From: Bemisia tabaci
Taxonomy: Eukaryota; Arthropoda; Insecta; Hemiptera; Aleyrodidae
DNA length: 64,000 nt
Assembly (NCBI RefSeq): GCF_918797505.1
Contig: NC_092795.1
Span: 60,362,916 to 60,426,915 of the forward strand
Reading direction: 5' to 3'
The position numbers were made by a program, and so were the translations under genes. Below the pieces are notes generated by a model. That model had not been told where the DNA came from and did no database searches. It was given only the letters and a program-made list of their open reading frames with translations. Below are positions 11,380-22,585 of the stretch, one piece after another; position 1 is the first letter of the stretch, and each line of letters begins with the position of its first letter.

Positions 11380-12372
11380 CTTGTTTTTTCGGTCCATTCT
11401 TTACAATCAATTTACAATCAATTGAAAACCAATAATTTCAATATATGATTAATTACCGGGGAAATTTTTCAGTCTTCCGACGTGGCACCATTAATGCAAC
11501 CAACAACTCGTTCCGATTGCACTCATGCCTCCTCGGCATACCGACATCATTGAATAGTGCACTTGTGCGGAACACGTTTTGTTCCTGTATTTGCGCCGAG
11601 TGGCGGGGGGCGGGGGGAGTAAAAAGGGATGGGGTGCTTGGTTTGCGGGAAATTTTGGCGCGTTGATAAAGGGCGCATGGGAACGGCCGCCACGAGTTAT
11701 GGAGGTAATTATGCGAGGGAGGATGGGGGCTGAGGGGATAGGGCAGATAATAAACACGAATCCTGGCCCACCGGGCTCGCGCTTCCCGAGTTATGTTTCG
11801 ATCCATCGATTTGCAATTCTTTCACCGTGAATTGATAAGCTATCGAAAAGCTCGTTACTCGCCTCTCATCGATCCATCTCATTGGTCGCTGTGCAATGAA
11901 CGATCCATCTCATTGGTCGCTGTGCAATGAACGAACAGGCACGCCGAAATAAAGATGGCCAGGCACGATTGGTTTCAATCAAAGCGAGCCTTTCGGGCCT
12001 TTCGATGTAACTTGATGTGATTGTAAGTCTTTTCAGAGCTCAAACTGCCGCGTTTTACTGCTAATGTACCAGCGCATAGACACAGGATGGTAAAATTAAC
12101 ACAGGGAATAGTTGTTTTCTGGCCGTTCCGTAGTGTAACTCGATACGTTACGAGTGTAAAAAGCTTCAAGGGAATGGAGCAAAAAAATCGTTTCAATATA
12201 AACTTCAGTGCGGAGATCTGTATCATTATTAAAATTCGATTTGTCGAGTTGAAAATTTGCCTTATGTAACCGCACTAATGACCGGCATAACGAGCATTAA
12301 ACCTATGTGAAGTTGAAAATATGAAGTAGAACTTACAGACTCTTGTTAGACTTAACCACGAGTCTTGGTGTA
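11380..12372. other. Mostly unique stretch
   Basis: Contains frames in GC-richer sequence (11445-11830, both strands) with no recognisable protein. A 31-bp direct duplication sits at 11871-11932. Confidence 0.4.
11871..11932. repeat. 31-bp tandem duplication
   Basis: GATCCATCTCATTGGTCGCT plus GTGCAATGAAC occurs twice back to back with no visible mismatch, so the duplication is probably recent. Confidence 0.9.
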
Positions 12373-12599
12373 CACTGGAAAAAAAACCTATTGGATCCAG
12401 AGTCCAGACTCTTGAAAACATTGTCAAGGAAAAAATACTCTTGATTCAATCAGATTTAAGCTTGAATCAAGAACGAAGCCTCTTAAATTTGAGCGGATTT
12501 CTTTTGATTTAAGCTAAATCTGATTGAATCAAGAGTACTTTTTCTTGTCGATGTTTTTAAGAGTCTGGACTCTAGTTCCAATGTGGTTTTTTTCCAGTG
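12373..12599. mobile_element. Family A MITE, copy 2
   Basis: Full CACTGG...CCAGTG termini flanked by TA on both sides; 227 bp. It carries the family arms with GAGTCCAGACTCTTGAAAAC and its complement. Confidence 0.9.
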
Positions 12600-12900
12600 T
12601 ACAACGTACGGAGAGAGATATTTCAACACAAAAGTTTTGGTAATACGGTAAGTAAAACACAAGATAACCCTAGCCTCCGGTTGATGATTTCAAGAGAAAA
12701 TGCCAGCTAGTGTTTCTTGAAGAAATTGAATAAGAAACGAGTGGTGAATACCAACGTCACAATCGGAGGAATGCGTTGCACCAGTCTCTCCATTGTTTTC
12801 TGCGCTAAATTCACCGCAAACTGCAGCAAAATCAACACAAAATTTAAGTTTTTTAGTGTTTCACTTCCTGTATTAACTAAAAGTAACACAAGAACACAAA

Positions 12901-13392
12901 TCGACGGTGAAACTACCAAAGCACGCATCTCGCGGTGTTTAAAAATCCCCGCCCTCATTTTCTCTTTTCGAAGGAGAACAAATCAATATCATTCCTTGAA
13001 GTTTTAGCAGAGTTTTCTTCGCAAAGAGAAAGAAATTCAAGGAAGTTTTCAAGAATGAACGTTGAGTTGTTTTCCATTTCAAAAATTCCATTTCAAAAAG
13101 TGCGACAGGAAAAAAAAAAAACACATTGGATCTAAAGTCCAGACTCTTAAAAACATCGGCAAGAAAAAATACTCTTGATTCAATCAGAATCTAGCTTAAA
13201 TCAAGAACCAAGCCTCTTAATTTGAGCGGATTTCCTTTTGATTTAGGCAAAAATCTGATTGAATCAACAATATTTTTTCTTGTCAATGTTTTCAAGAGTC
13301 TGGACTCTAGATCCAATCTGTTTTTTTTCCAGTGTGACAGGAAGACGGTGACGTCGCAAAGCGAGATGCGTGGTCTGGTGGTTTCGCTGTCG
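12901..13392. mobile_element. Family M palindromic element with nested family A
   Basis: The left arm (GGTGAAACTACCAAAGCACG then CATCTCGC) is complementary to the right arm at 13363-13392. A family A copy sits in the right half. Relatives lie at 17575-17660, 30660-31175, 42712-42980 and 55386-55596. Confidence 0.65.
13103..13334. mobile_element. Family A MITE, copy 3 (nested in M)
   Basis: Inserted in the GTGTGACAGGAAG stretch of family M. The right end is CCAGTG followed by TG; the left end is altered to CGACAGG, possibly by local sequence conversion with the similar flank. Confidence 0.85.
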
Positions 13393-13848
13393 AAATATTT
13401 TGATCAATGTACCCGAGTAAGGAGTGGTGTCTCTGACTGTTGCAGCGAGGAAAATCGACGGAGCAACAGTTCTGGCAACACGTTTCCGGCAAGATTAACA
13501 ACACATTTGGTGGCTCCGTTGACCCGGAGACCGTATCTCAAAACTAAAAGCCCGATCGATTCTTTTCTGTGACTGGAGCGCGGAAATATGGCTCCGACTG
13601 GGACTTGGTCCTCTCCTTGCCGGATGCGACATCTGCAAATATTTATGGCGTCCAGGCTTGACCTACCATTGTGTCCTTTCCGTTTCCTACCCCTGTCCCA
13701 AGCTTCCGGCACTTAAACCGCCGTTGCCACCTTGACCGCTCTCTACTTCACAGAGAGAAATTTCAACATAAAAATTTGGTTGATACGGAAAGTAAAACAC
13801 AAAATAACCCCAGCCTTCGATTGAAAATTTCATGAGAAAATACTAGCT

Positions 13849-14147
13849 CAGGGTGTATACTAAAACAGGCTGGTCAAAAATAAGTACGTTTACAGTACTT
13901 TTTCGGTACAGTCTCAAGAAATTCTGCACCTCCTCTGACAGAAAAATTCCGTACTTTTTCAGTACCTCCATTTGACGAAATCCGAAAAATTTCATAAATT
14001 TGAAATTGCGCCAAAAATGACAAAACATTTAACAAATTCCGGACCTTTTTGCGGAATTTCCACACTTTTTCAGTACTTCTGGGCAGCTCATAAAACATCA
14101 GTATTATTTCCGGACTTTTCAGAAATTCCGGACTTGCAGACACCCTG
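13849..14147. mobile_element. Family N element
   Basis: Ends CAGGGTGTATACTAAAACAG and the complement-type ending GACACCCTG. The interior is rich in AAATTCCGGAC and TTTTTCAGTAC motifs. It splits an older repeat whose uninterrupted relative is at about 12601-12860 (GCCAGCTAGTG context). Confidence 0.7.
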
Positions 14148-14933
14148 TGCAACTTTTCTTGCGGAAATGTAATAAAAATCGAGTGGCGAATACCAACGTC
14201 GCAATCGGAGGAATGCTTTTTCCCAGTCTCTCCGTTGTTTTCTGCACTGAATTCACCGCAAACTGTACCAAAGACAACACAAAATTCGTGTTGGTCCGTA
14301 TTTAAAGTCCTATATCATCCAAAAGTAACATAAGAACACAAATATTTTTATCTGTGCAGGGGAAAAAACGTGTGGAGCAACTGTACCTTAAGCACGAGCT
14401 CATACTGCAATTAATATTGGAATCCAAGGGGATGAGAGCGTCAGATTTGGGATTTTGGAGGAGCAAAGCATGACCCAACTTTTTAGTGGTACACAGATAG
14501 TGCGAACGACGACTGAAGGGAAAAGTATGCCCGGTACCGGCCAACTAGGCTTTAATGCAACATGAGACTCCTTATCATTTCGATATAGATATACCTTGCA
14601 CCGTTGTCGTTTAAACTCTTAAGGAGACAAAAAGCATTCATCTCAACGGAGAGGAATGTGGAAACATGCTTGAGGAGAAATTCAAAAATATGTTCTGATT
14701 TTTGGCTACACAGTTAAAAACTTCCGTGTTTGGTGTTACTCTGTGTTACTTTTTTGTGTCAGATCAACCGGAGGGACTTGGTTGCTCGACACTCAACACA
14801 ATTTTGAGTTAAATCGACCCAAACCGTAGGTTACCCCGAGATATCTGATCTTGAAGAACGTCCTGCCGACTTAATGTACTCTTGTTTTCCTCCATGTATA
14901 CTCAGAGGTCGTGACTTGCGAATGACCGGCGCA

Positions 14934-15168
14934 CAGTGGATCGAGTCGATAGGAGAGACAGAGACAGGACATGAAATTTGTCACTAAAACTGCAAATTTC
15001 GCTGATTAATTCGTCACATTTGAAATTTTCAGAGGTGCTCCTAAAAGAAAACTTCACGAGAAAACCAACAAGGCCACTTATAAAATCTCAAATTATTTAT
15101 TTAATGGAATTATAAGCTTTTAAAGTTTCCAAATCTTGTCCGACCTAGCTCATTGACTCGGTCCACTG
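14934..15168. mobile_element. Family V hAT-like element
   Basis: The left end CAGTGGATCGAGTC mirrors the right end GACTCGGTCCACTG. The interior is AT-rich with no ORF. A second copy is at 54152-54380. Confidence 0.7.
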
Positions 15169-15532
15169 AGCGGCGTATTATAGTACCAGTGATGTAAATC
15201 AGGTTCGATCCGGGGGACTGGCGACTAGTATTTCACGAATGTGATTTTGGCAGTCACTTGCACAGCAATAGAACACTATGCTGAAAATATTTCATTCTGA
15301 GGTAGGCATTGCTCTTTTTTGGTTTTCCTTGATGATTAAAGGGATGAAAAAAACTTACGAGCGTGAGCCACAAATATAAGTTCCAAGAGGCGAAATGCAC
15401 ATACCTGCAACAAAATAAAACGAAAATGATCAGAAATGAAGCAACAAGCTGAAAATTACTGAGACTTGTTATGAACTTTCAGTCTCACGGTGACACGCGC
15501 TGTGTCGATCAAAGTTCTTGGAACAAGTTTTA

Positions 15533-15672
15533 AGTTTTCTGCATGGTACAGAGCAAATTTCTTTAAAAAAATCAAAATCCGCACAAACATTGTCTTGAAA
15601 AATGTAATTGCTCAGTATAGTGTGGCAATAGCTGATGTGACTTGGTTTCTTTCTGCTAAACGCGGTCCATAT
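15533..15672. mobile_element. Family I fragment, right half
   Basis: Matches the right arm of family I (AATCCGCACAAAC, GGCAATAGCTGATGTG, GCGGTCC). The left arm is absent. Confidence 0.75.
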
Positions 15673-15805
15673 AAAATAAATAAAAAAATTTACGAAACAG
15701 CCCGAGCAATGGTAGCACGGAAAAACAAGGGAGAAACGGGAAACAAGGCTAAAATACAACGCAAACCCGAGACATTTCGAGTCAAAACTGAAAAAAAAGA
15801 GAAAA

Positions 15806-16038
15806 CACTGGGAAAAAAAAAAACACATTGGATCTAGAGTCCAGACTCTCAAAAACATTTACAAGAAAAAGTACTCTTAATTCAATCAGAATCTAGCTTA
15901 AATCAAGAACCAAGCCTCTTAATTTAAGCGGATTTCGGTCAGATTCAAGCAAAAATCCGATTGAATCAAGAGTATTTTTTCTTTTCGATGTCTTCAAGAG
16001 TCTGGACTCTAGATCCAATGTGTTTTTTTTTTTCCAGC
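15806..16038. mobile_element. Family A MITE, copy 4
   Basis: The left end CACTGG and the right end CCAGC lie in an A/G-rich target; AAAAAAGAGAAAA occurs on both sides. The terminal A run is extended to 11. Interior as in other copies. Confidence 0.88.
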
Positions 16039-16670
16039 AAAAAAGAGAAAACAACGTTCGCTTTTTTTTCTCGGGTCTCGGCCACCAACATGTAGGTCTC
16101 AGGTTTTTCCTTCGGTTTTTTCGATATTTTTAAATTTATAATTTATTTTCTAACTGAACCTGACTCAGTTTTCGCCGTCTCGAGTTTTTAGTGTCGAATT
16201 TTAGCCTTGTTTCCCGGGTTTTCTTCCTGGTCCATACACAGGGTCCCTACTTGGCATCAGCGAGGAAAGCAAGGGTTGAGGGAGGAGGGTTTGTTGGCCT
16301 AGATGGGGGATGAAAGGGACGAAGAGCGGGATGATAAGGGAGGGCGCTCGGGTGCGAAGCGGGAGGAGCAGGAGCTAAGACGTGCCTGGAGAAGCGGGGC
16401 CCCGGCTTAGAGCCTCACTCGACGGATGAGTTTACCTTGCACAATGCACTGCCCCGCGCCAACGCCAACGCTGTTTACCCCGCTGGCGCACACAGCTCAC
16501 ACGCCCGACCCGCGCCGCCGTCCCCGCAAACATCGCGCCACGCGTGCGGAACGATAAATTGGCCGGAAATTATGTGCCATGATTTAACAGGCTCCCGCAG
16601 CCGCTCTCAACCCAATTCCCGATTGACCGCTCGACAAAGTGGGAACGGACCCTTGGACGAGGGAATAGCT
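16039..16670. other. Gene-free stretch, GC-rich in its second half
   Basis: 16240-16670 is unusually GC-rich for the window, with a short + frame (16437-16682) of low protein character. No repeat family or exon identified. Confidence 0.4.
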
Positions 16671-17427
16671 GGACCGCGTTAGGCAGAAAGGAACCAAGCC
16701 ACATCAGACATTGCCAAATTCAATGGAGATGTTGCATGTGTGAGGGATTTGCGATTTGACCATTGATTCTTATGTAAAAGTTCGCGAGAAACACGATGGT
16801 CCCACTGGTTTTCTCTGAAATCATCTCCCAAGCTCAAAAAAAGCTCTCAGAGTGAGGCCAAAATGGAGGGGATATCCCACCCTACCCTGAGAGTCCACCT
16901 CTACATCAAAACGAACTGTCCATGCAAAGATAGAGAGCAGATACATTGACAGGGCTGCCACTTGATTTGGGGACTCCAAGACTGAAAACACGACAACCTT
17001 GGTAATGTATTTGCTCCCTACCTTTGCATGGAGAGTTTGTCTTGATGTAGAGGTGGACTCTCAAGGTAGGGTGGGATATCCCCTCCATTTTGGCCTCAAC
17101 TTGAGAGCTTTTTTTGAACTTGGGAGATGATTTCAGAGAAAACCAGTGGCACCATCGTGTTTTTCGCGAACTTTTACATAAGAATCAATGGTCAAATCGC
17201 AAATCCCTCACACATGCAACACCTCCGTTGGACAATTTAATTTTTTGCGTGAAAACGGTTGTGCGGATTTGTGTGCGAATTGCAGTGAATATCCTGCACT
17301 GTGCAAGGCAAATTCCTTAAAATTGTCAAAGGAATCTGCACTTAAGTTCTCTTGTAAAAAATTAAAGTGTCCAATTAAAAGTGGCAATAGCTGATACGGC
17401 TTGGTTCCTTTTCGCTAAGCGCGGCCC
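16671..17427. mobile_element. Family I element with nested J
   Basis: The left arm GGACCGCGTTAGGCAGAAAG and the right arm ending GCTAAGCGCGGCCC are inverted repeats of family I, separated by a 0.5-kb family J palindrome. Intact relatives are at 33152-33402 and 62892-63119. Confidence 0.8.
16724..17230. mobile_element. Family J long palindrome, copy 1
   Basis: Arms of about 220 bp. The left arm starts TGGAGATGTTGCATGTGTGA and the right arm ends with a closely matching complement. It contains GGAGGGGATATCCCACC and its mirror. No ORF. The second copy, at 54740-55249, has similar length. Confidence 0.88.
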
Positions 17428-17843
17428 ATCTAAAGTATCCTCGAGACATGTATTCGCAATGGCAGCATACAGCGGAGCAACGCGAGTTGACGCTAAGCGC
17501 TATCGCGCCTTCAATTTTTTAGACGCAACACGGACATCCATCAAGCACGAATAGTTGTATCTCTGCGCCGTCATCAACACGCGTTCATTTCAAACTGCAG
17601 AAAGGTGTATCTCGGTTTGCACGTTTGTGGCGTTGTAGACTTCCTGTCATACTTTATTTATACATGAAAAACTAGTGAACTGCATGTCTTCAAACTTTCA
17701 GCGATTTTTCTTCTCTTCATAAAGAGAATTTGGTGAAAACTTCAAGCCATGATGTTGATTCGGTGCCCTCTTAAAAAAAATAGTAGCGAATATTTCAAAA
17801 CACCGTAACCAATATACGCATTTTTGTAGTCTTACCATCAATT

Positions 17844-18204
17844 GGACTGCATTTTGCAATTTGGAGCTATAAATTCTAGCCCGGTTTAAAAACGACGTAT
17901 GTGCCATTAGTTTCCCTATGCACATAAGTGTTTTTCCGGAGGAACCAGAATTGGACGTATTCCTGTCAAACGGAACTAAGCGCCATAGGGAGAGGAAGGT
18001 AGAGGGGGGCTTGGATTGGCGGCGGAAATGGGCGTCGGGCTCATTCCGTCCTATACTCGCAATGCTTTTCCATGGCGCTTAGTTCAGTTTGACAGAACGC
18101 GCTATCCGGCATTCTAAATTCCTCAAAAGGAACTCAAATTGGCGCTTAGTTCCGTTTGGCAGAAATACGTCCAATTTATAGTTCCAAATTGCAAAATGCA
18201 GTCC
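17844..18204. mobile_element. Family B MITE interrupted by family C
   Basis: The ends GGACTGCATTTTGCAATTTG and the complement ending GCAGTCC are flanked by AATT on both sides. The interior holds ACTTATGTGCATAGGG-type motifs in mirror form. A family C element splits the right arm at CCAGAATT. Confidence 0.9.
17953..18172. mobile_element. Family C MITE nested in B
   Basis: GGACGTATTCCTGTCAAACG on the left and the complement ending AATACGTCC on the right, flanked by AATT both sides. Intact family B copies read CCAGAATTTATAG here, which confirms AATT as the duplicated target. Confidence 0.9.
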
Positions 18205-20459
18205 AATTTGTAGTGGTGCTTCGAGGGCTACATGAGCAACACAGCCGGATATAGGAGAGACGTTACCGGGTCTCTTTTTTTAAAATTTTTTTCCCGGAAT
18301 GCGAATGACAACTGACTGGCAGCATAGAGCGGAGACTTCCGAGTTCACTTTTCGCACCATCGTTTATTTGTACAACAGCGTCAAACTGGTTTGAGTTGAA
18401 CTTGAAATTCATCAAACTGAGGCTCTTTCCACCCTTTACGTTTGTCAAACTGACTTGAAACTTCATACCGAAGACAGGGTGAAAGAGTGCAAATCGGTCG
18501 TGGAAACTCGGAGTGTTAAACCAAGAGGCAAACTTTCGAAAAAGGATTAGGTTAAGTTTTTTAACTTACTGCCCACCTCTATTACAAAAAAACGAAATTC
18601 CCTTCGAGCGACGGTGGACCTAAAACATTCGGTCCTACACACTCTTCCCCCTCCGTCCCTCACTGTTACTCATCGGAGCTCAAAATTTTTTACTCTCATT
18701 GAAATTTTTGGCTTTCTTTCCCCCAAAAATGATGTGGACCCAGCACCACTTCACCACCTTGCTACAACATTTGATTTTCGTGCTGATAGCATTGACGACC
18801 ACATTTAAAACTCCCGATTCACCTCGGAAAAGTCGGGTCAAACGTTGGCCAAAATTCATAGTTCTGACTTCAGCAGAGCGTTTTCCCCCTGTCAACCCTG
18901 GCAACCCGGTTGAAAAAGTCGACCAAATCCACTCGCAAAAATCCGCCTAAAGTCGATGGCGGCGTGTAAAGAACTAGTTTGAAAACCAGTTGAAAGTACA
19001 CGTCGCAACGGCAACAACGAAGGACGAAATGTAAGATGCACTGCAGAAGAAATTCGGGAGTTACCTATCTTGCGAGCGTGGCGCGCTCTAAGTTGTTTAT
19101 GTACGTCAATTAAACTTTTAAATGACTTGGAGTTAAGGTTATTATAGTTGGCGGAGCGGGTGCGGCCCGGTTGGGACTCGGGGTGGCTTTAAATGGGGCG
19201 TATCTGTTTTGAGGTATGTTCGCCGGTCGACGGACGGGGGAGGGGGGTCGCGGGGGGCACACGCCGCCTCGTTCCCCGAATTCCTTCCTCGTGTTCTGGG
19301 GCTACGACGACGACGACAGAACCTTATGCCAAAGTTTCCAGTTGGAAGTTTTTCGCAATTTGTCATGTGCACAACAAATCAACTTTGCCACGAGATAAAT
19401 GCGCCCCCCTCCCCCCTCTCATGCTCCTTCAACCAAGAGCGAGTGCTGGGTTTAAGTTTGGCCCCCGTGTGCAATGCTCCTGTGCTCGGTTTCAGAAAAA
19501 AAAAACAGGGTAAGTGGCAGTGGAGGTGAATTTCATGATCAGATTTGTTTCTGCTTTTTTGGTAGACGGTGGATGAAATACCGTTATTATAAGTATCGTC
19601 AATAATATAGCAGGGACGAATGGGATTTAAATAGAGAGTTCTGGTGTACTACAGATGAGTTTGGTTTCTTCAAGTCATCATCGGGAATATAAGTGGCTAT
19701 GATTACCAGAATATTGGTGTTCCATATGAACTCTCAGTTGGTGATAGCCTAGCCATGCCAGATCAGTAATGAGAGCATTTTTACCAGGAGGTGAAAATTT
19801 CCTGAGAACACAGGGAATATTATCACTCATTGGTAAAAATACCCAAGTATTGGTTGAGATTACCACTAAGCCAAAAATAAGCTATTGCCAAAATTAGTAC
19901 TTCCACCTCAGAAAAGGGCTTCCATGTTGGTCTATGTAGATAGTGCAACATCTGAAGCAGTCCGCTAAGATTAAAATGCAAATTCGACATCTGCTAAATG
20001 GCTAAATTCTATATGACTATCGTCTGCCGCGTGCCGCCTCATACAAACATTGAGAAAAATTGAATGTCATGATTAAAAATATACTTGTTAATTCAAATAG
20101 AAAAACTTCATATTTGTTATTTCATGGCAGCCAGTAACGAATAAAAGAGAGATCTGGACGTTTACTTATTAAGTAATAATTTTATCGCTAATTTCGTAAA
20201 ATTATTACTCGATGGTAAAAAAAATACTCCCACTATTGAACTGCTTTTGGTTTTGCAATTTACTGCTTTTGAGGTGTATTGTTTTTCCTTCAAGGGTTGA
20301 TGCTGATACTCCTACAATATTGGAGGCAGAGAATAATTATTGTTCGTGAAGACCTTATTTCTGGCTTGAGTGAGAGAAATTCGATCATTACATTCTTCTT
20401 GTAACAATCACAATTTACCAATAATATTTTCTCGGGTAACAATAATGGCCTATATATGA
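18205..20459. other. Repeat-poor stretch
   Basis: Mostly unique. It contains the small ORF at 18729-18950, a GC-rich block with three overlapping low-confidence frames at 19193-19529, and AT-rich sequence after 19550. About 60 bp at 18690-18770 also occurs reversed near 44405-44480. Confidence 0.4.
18729..18950 (+). CDS. Small secreted-peptide-like ORF, 73 codons, hypothetical
   Basis: ATG in an A-rich context (CAAAAATG). Residues about 9-26 form a hydrophobic stretch (TTLLQHLIFVLIALTTTF) like a signal peptide, followed by a basic segment SPRKSRVKR that ends in a dibasic pair, then a proline-rich tail, with TAA at 18948-18950. That layout resembles a neuropeptide or toxin-like precursor, but nothing identifies a family. 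The start region overlaps a short repeat also found reversed near 44405-44480, which lowers confidence. Confidence 0.25.
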   Translation: MMWTQHHFTTLLQHLIFVLIALTTTFKTPDSPRKSRVKRWPKFIVLTSAERFPPVNPGNPVEKVDQIHSQKSA

Positions 20460-20601
20460 AGGGCTTGGAGGACAAGGCGAATAAAAATTGTTTTTAAAAA
20501 ATTGAGATATTGATTATTTCAACTTATTTATTATACTTATTTCACTTTATTATTTCAACTAGTCTTGATGCATGTTCTGTGAAAAATAGTCAACGGAATT
20601 C
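20460..20601. mobile_element. Family K fragment
   Basis: Contains GGGCTTGGAGGACAAGGCGA and TTGAGATATTGATTATTTCA, the left arm of family K. The right arm is missing. Confidence 0.65.
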
Positions 20602-21057
20602 AAACCAGATTCGAGGTAGATGGTATCACAATCTGAGGACGCAGTAATACGTCGTGCCTTCAGTTCAAACGCCTTTATACAACTATTCGCACATGATGGA
20701 TGTCCATATTGCATATCAAATAATTGAAGGCGTTTAAACTTCCTTCATGCCAACCGCTTATACGAATAATGCGATGATGAGACGCGACAATGCGAAGTGA
20801 AAGCGTTAGTTGCAAGTGGCTAGCGTATTGGACTACTGCATATACGGCCCATGTTTGATACTGGTGGTTCACGCTTGAATTAGAAAGAAGTAGCAAATTT
20901 ATAAAGATTCGGTCAATACTACTAATACCTAACTAAAAAAAGGTTAACCGTATATTCGGGTTACTTTGCGTTGTACCTCCCATATCAAAACGAAAATATC
21001 GGTCACTTTTTCTTACTGTGAGGTTGTAAAGTGTGTTTGTGCCTAATTTTAAAATAA

Positions 21058-21304
21058 GGGGCTTAGAGGACAAGGCGAACAAGTGCAGTTTTTGAAAAAA
21101 TTGAGATATTAATTATTTCAAGTAACAATAGCCTAAATGCATATTCAATAAAAATTTCGCTCCCAAATTCCAATTTTTAGGCATCAAAAAGTCAGTTTGA
21201 AATTTCATTCCGCCATACGGACCCATGTAATTTCAAAACTGCAAACACGTATTTCTCAAAACAGTAAAAATTGCACTTTTGCGCCATGTCCTCCAAGCCT
21301 CTCA
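21058..21304. mobile_element. Family K palindromic element
   Basis: The left arm GGGGCTTAGAGGACAAGGCG and the right arm GCGCCATGTCCTCCAAGCCT are inverted. The interior has CAAAAAGTCAGTTTGAAA. The second full copy is at 32772-33063. Confidence 0.8.
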
Positions 21305-21396
21305 GATAAGTTCTTGCCCTCGGTCAATACTGAGGGATGCTTGTCAATACAAGCATTATTGGAGACATTTGAATTCATATAAATTCAAATCCTCAC

Positions 21397-21798
21397 CTCA
21401 TGATTTCTATTCAGCTTCATTTCGTGCCCGATGATCCGTTTCTTGGACGAAGGCCTCACATTTTCCTGAATGATTTGTGCGATTGAGACTTTATGACAAG
21501 ATAATTGGGGGAACCAACTGCACTGGAGCGCGCAATTATTCCAACGAATCGAGCATCGATTTGTCTCCAAAGTCGAGAACACGACAAGAAAAGTCCTCTG
21601 AAGCATTGAAATCAGGAGAAGCGTTTGCTCGACTAAACACATGTTGTTTCCTTTTGATGTGTCACTTCCGTACGGACAACGGTCAAAGACAATCGGTGTG
21701 CGTCCGTTACAACGGGGTCGTTGCACAGCACAATCCGATCCAATCGCATATTCATTGGCATCTAAGGCCTGCAGCTGCTTGCTCAATTGCTCAATGCC
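21397..21798 (-). CDS. Exon-like open frame, 134 codons, unidentified
   Basis: On the - strand a frame opens after GAATTTAGATAG (acceptor AG at 21799-21800) and stays open for exactly 402 bp to CATGAG, followed by the donor GTGAGG (21391-21396), so both junctions would be phase 0. It begins GIEQLSKQLQALDANEYAIG and ends RIIGHEMKLNRNHE; both ends look like real protein. The middle (about residues 52-100) is more hydrophobic and irregular. Another - strand frame is more protein-like over about 35 codons there, so a frameshifted pseudo-exon is possible. No family recognised and no partner exon found. Confidence 0.35.
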
Positions 21799-21966
21799 CT
21801 ATCTAAATTCGAAATCAGAGCCGTGAGTTTAGTCTATTCCTGTTTCCTGTTCCAATCTGCAACTAAATGAAAATCTTCCGAGGAAAACCTCTCACTAAAA
21901 TTCAGATCGGTTTTGATGAATGAGATGAGTGCAGAGTGGCGTGAAACGTAAGAAAGAAATGAAAGA

Positions 21967-22200
21967 TTGGAAATTTCAGTGAAATATTTTATAAAATTTC
22001 ACGAGGCTGTGAAATTTTTCAAATTTTTTGGGGGCTTAAGTATGCAACTCGCACCCAAACACACAAAAATAGAAGAGAGTCACAATTTTTACATTTTGCG
22101 AAACATGAAAAGGAACTGGTATTTTTCAATATATTTTGTAAATTTCTGAATTTTTATGAAATATTTCACGTGAAATTTCAATATTTTATTTTTCATGAAA
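21967..22200. mobile_element. Family EE-like element, degraded
   Basis: AT-rich inverted arms made of GAAATTTC-type motifs (GGAAATTTCAGTGAAATATT at left, TTTCACGTGAAATTTC at right), resembling the hAT-like MITE at 7309 but without clear termini. Confidence 0.45.
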
Positions 22201-22329
22201 TTTTGTCATCCTGGATGAATGTATTGGTTAAAGATGATGAGGTCTGTGCAACATCTAAATTTCTTCGTCCAATATGGGTGGAGAGAACATTTTTCTTAAT
22301 ATACGATGATTGTAGTGGCGAGACAAGAA

Positions 22330-22468
22330 TAATCCATAATCGAAAATTTCCCATTTGAAGCAATGATAAAGAATCGATTATTAAAATAGTCATTGCAAAC
22401 AGTATCGATCCTTTTCTACAGGTTTAAATGGCAGATCAACGGATACATCGCAAAGCCCGCCACGCCAC
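22330..22468. mobile_element. Family E MITE, partial
   Basis: Carries CATTTGAAGCAATGATAAAG, AATCGATTATT, ATCGATCCTTTTCTACAGGT and the right end GCCCGCCACGCCAC. The left terminus is unclear. Confidence 0.7.
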
Positions 22469-22502
22469 GTCATTTGCAAGAGTATACAATAATTATACAT
22501 AC

Positions 22503-22585
22503 GGATTGCATTTTGCAAAAAGGAACCACTAGCATTGCAATGTTGCTAAGATTGTGCAACTTCTTTTGTCTTGGAGAGCGATGAT
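22503..22585. mobile_element. Family D end fragment
   Basis: Single-ended match GGATTGCATTTTGCAAAAAG through TTGTGCAACTTC; no mirrored end is nearby. Confidence 0.6.

Noticed and set aside
11515..11560. A further TCCTCG loop (ATGCCTCCTCGGCAT) as a third HDV-like ribozyme
   Set aside because: P3-like pairing is present, but no P1, P2 or P4 with a following catalytic C could be built around it.
15195..15225. tRNA-like B box (GGTTCGATCC)
   Set aside because: No A box at the right distance and no cloverleaf can be drawn; probably chance next to the family V element.
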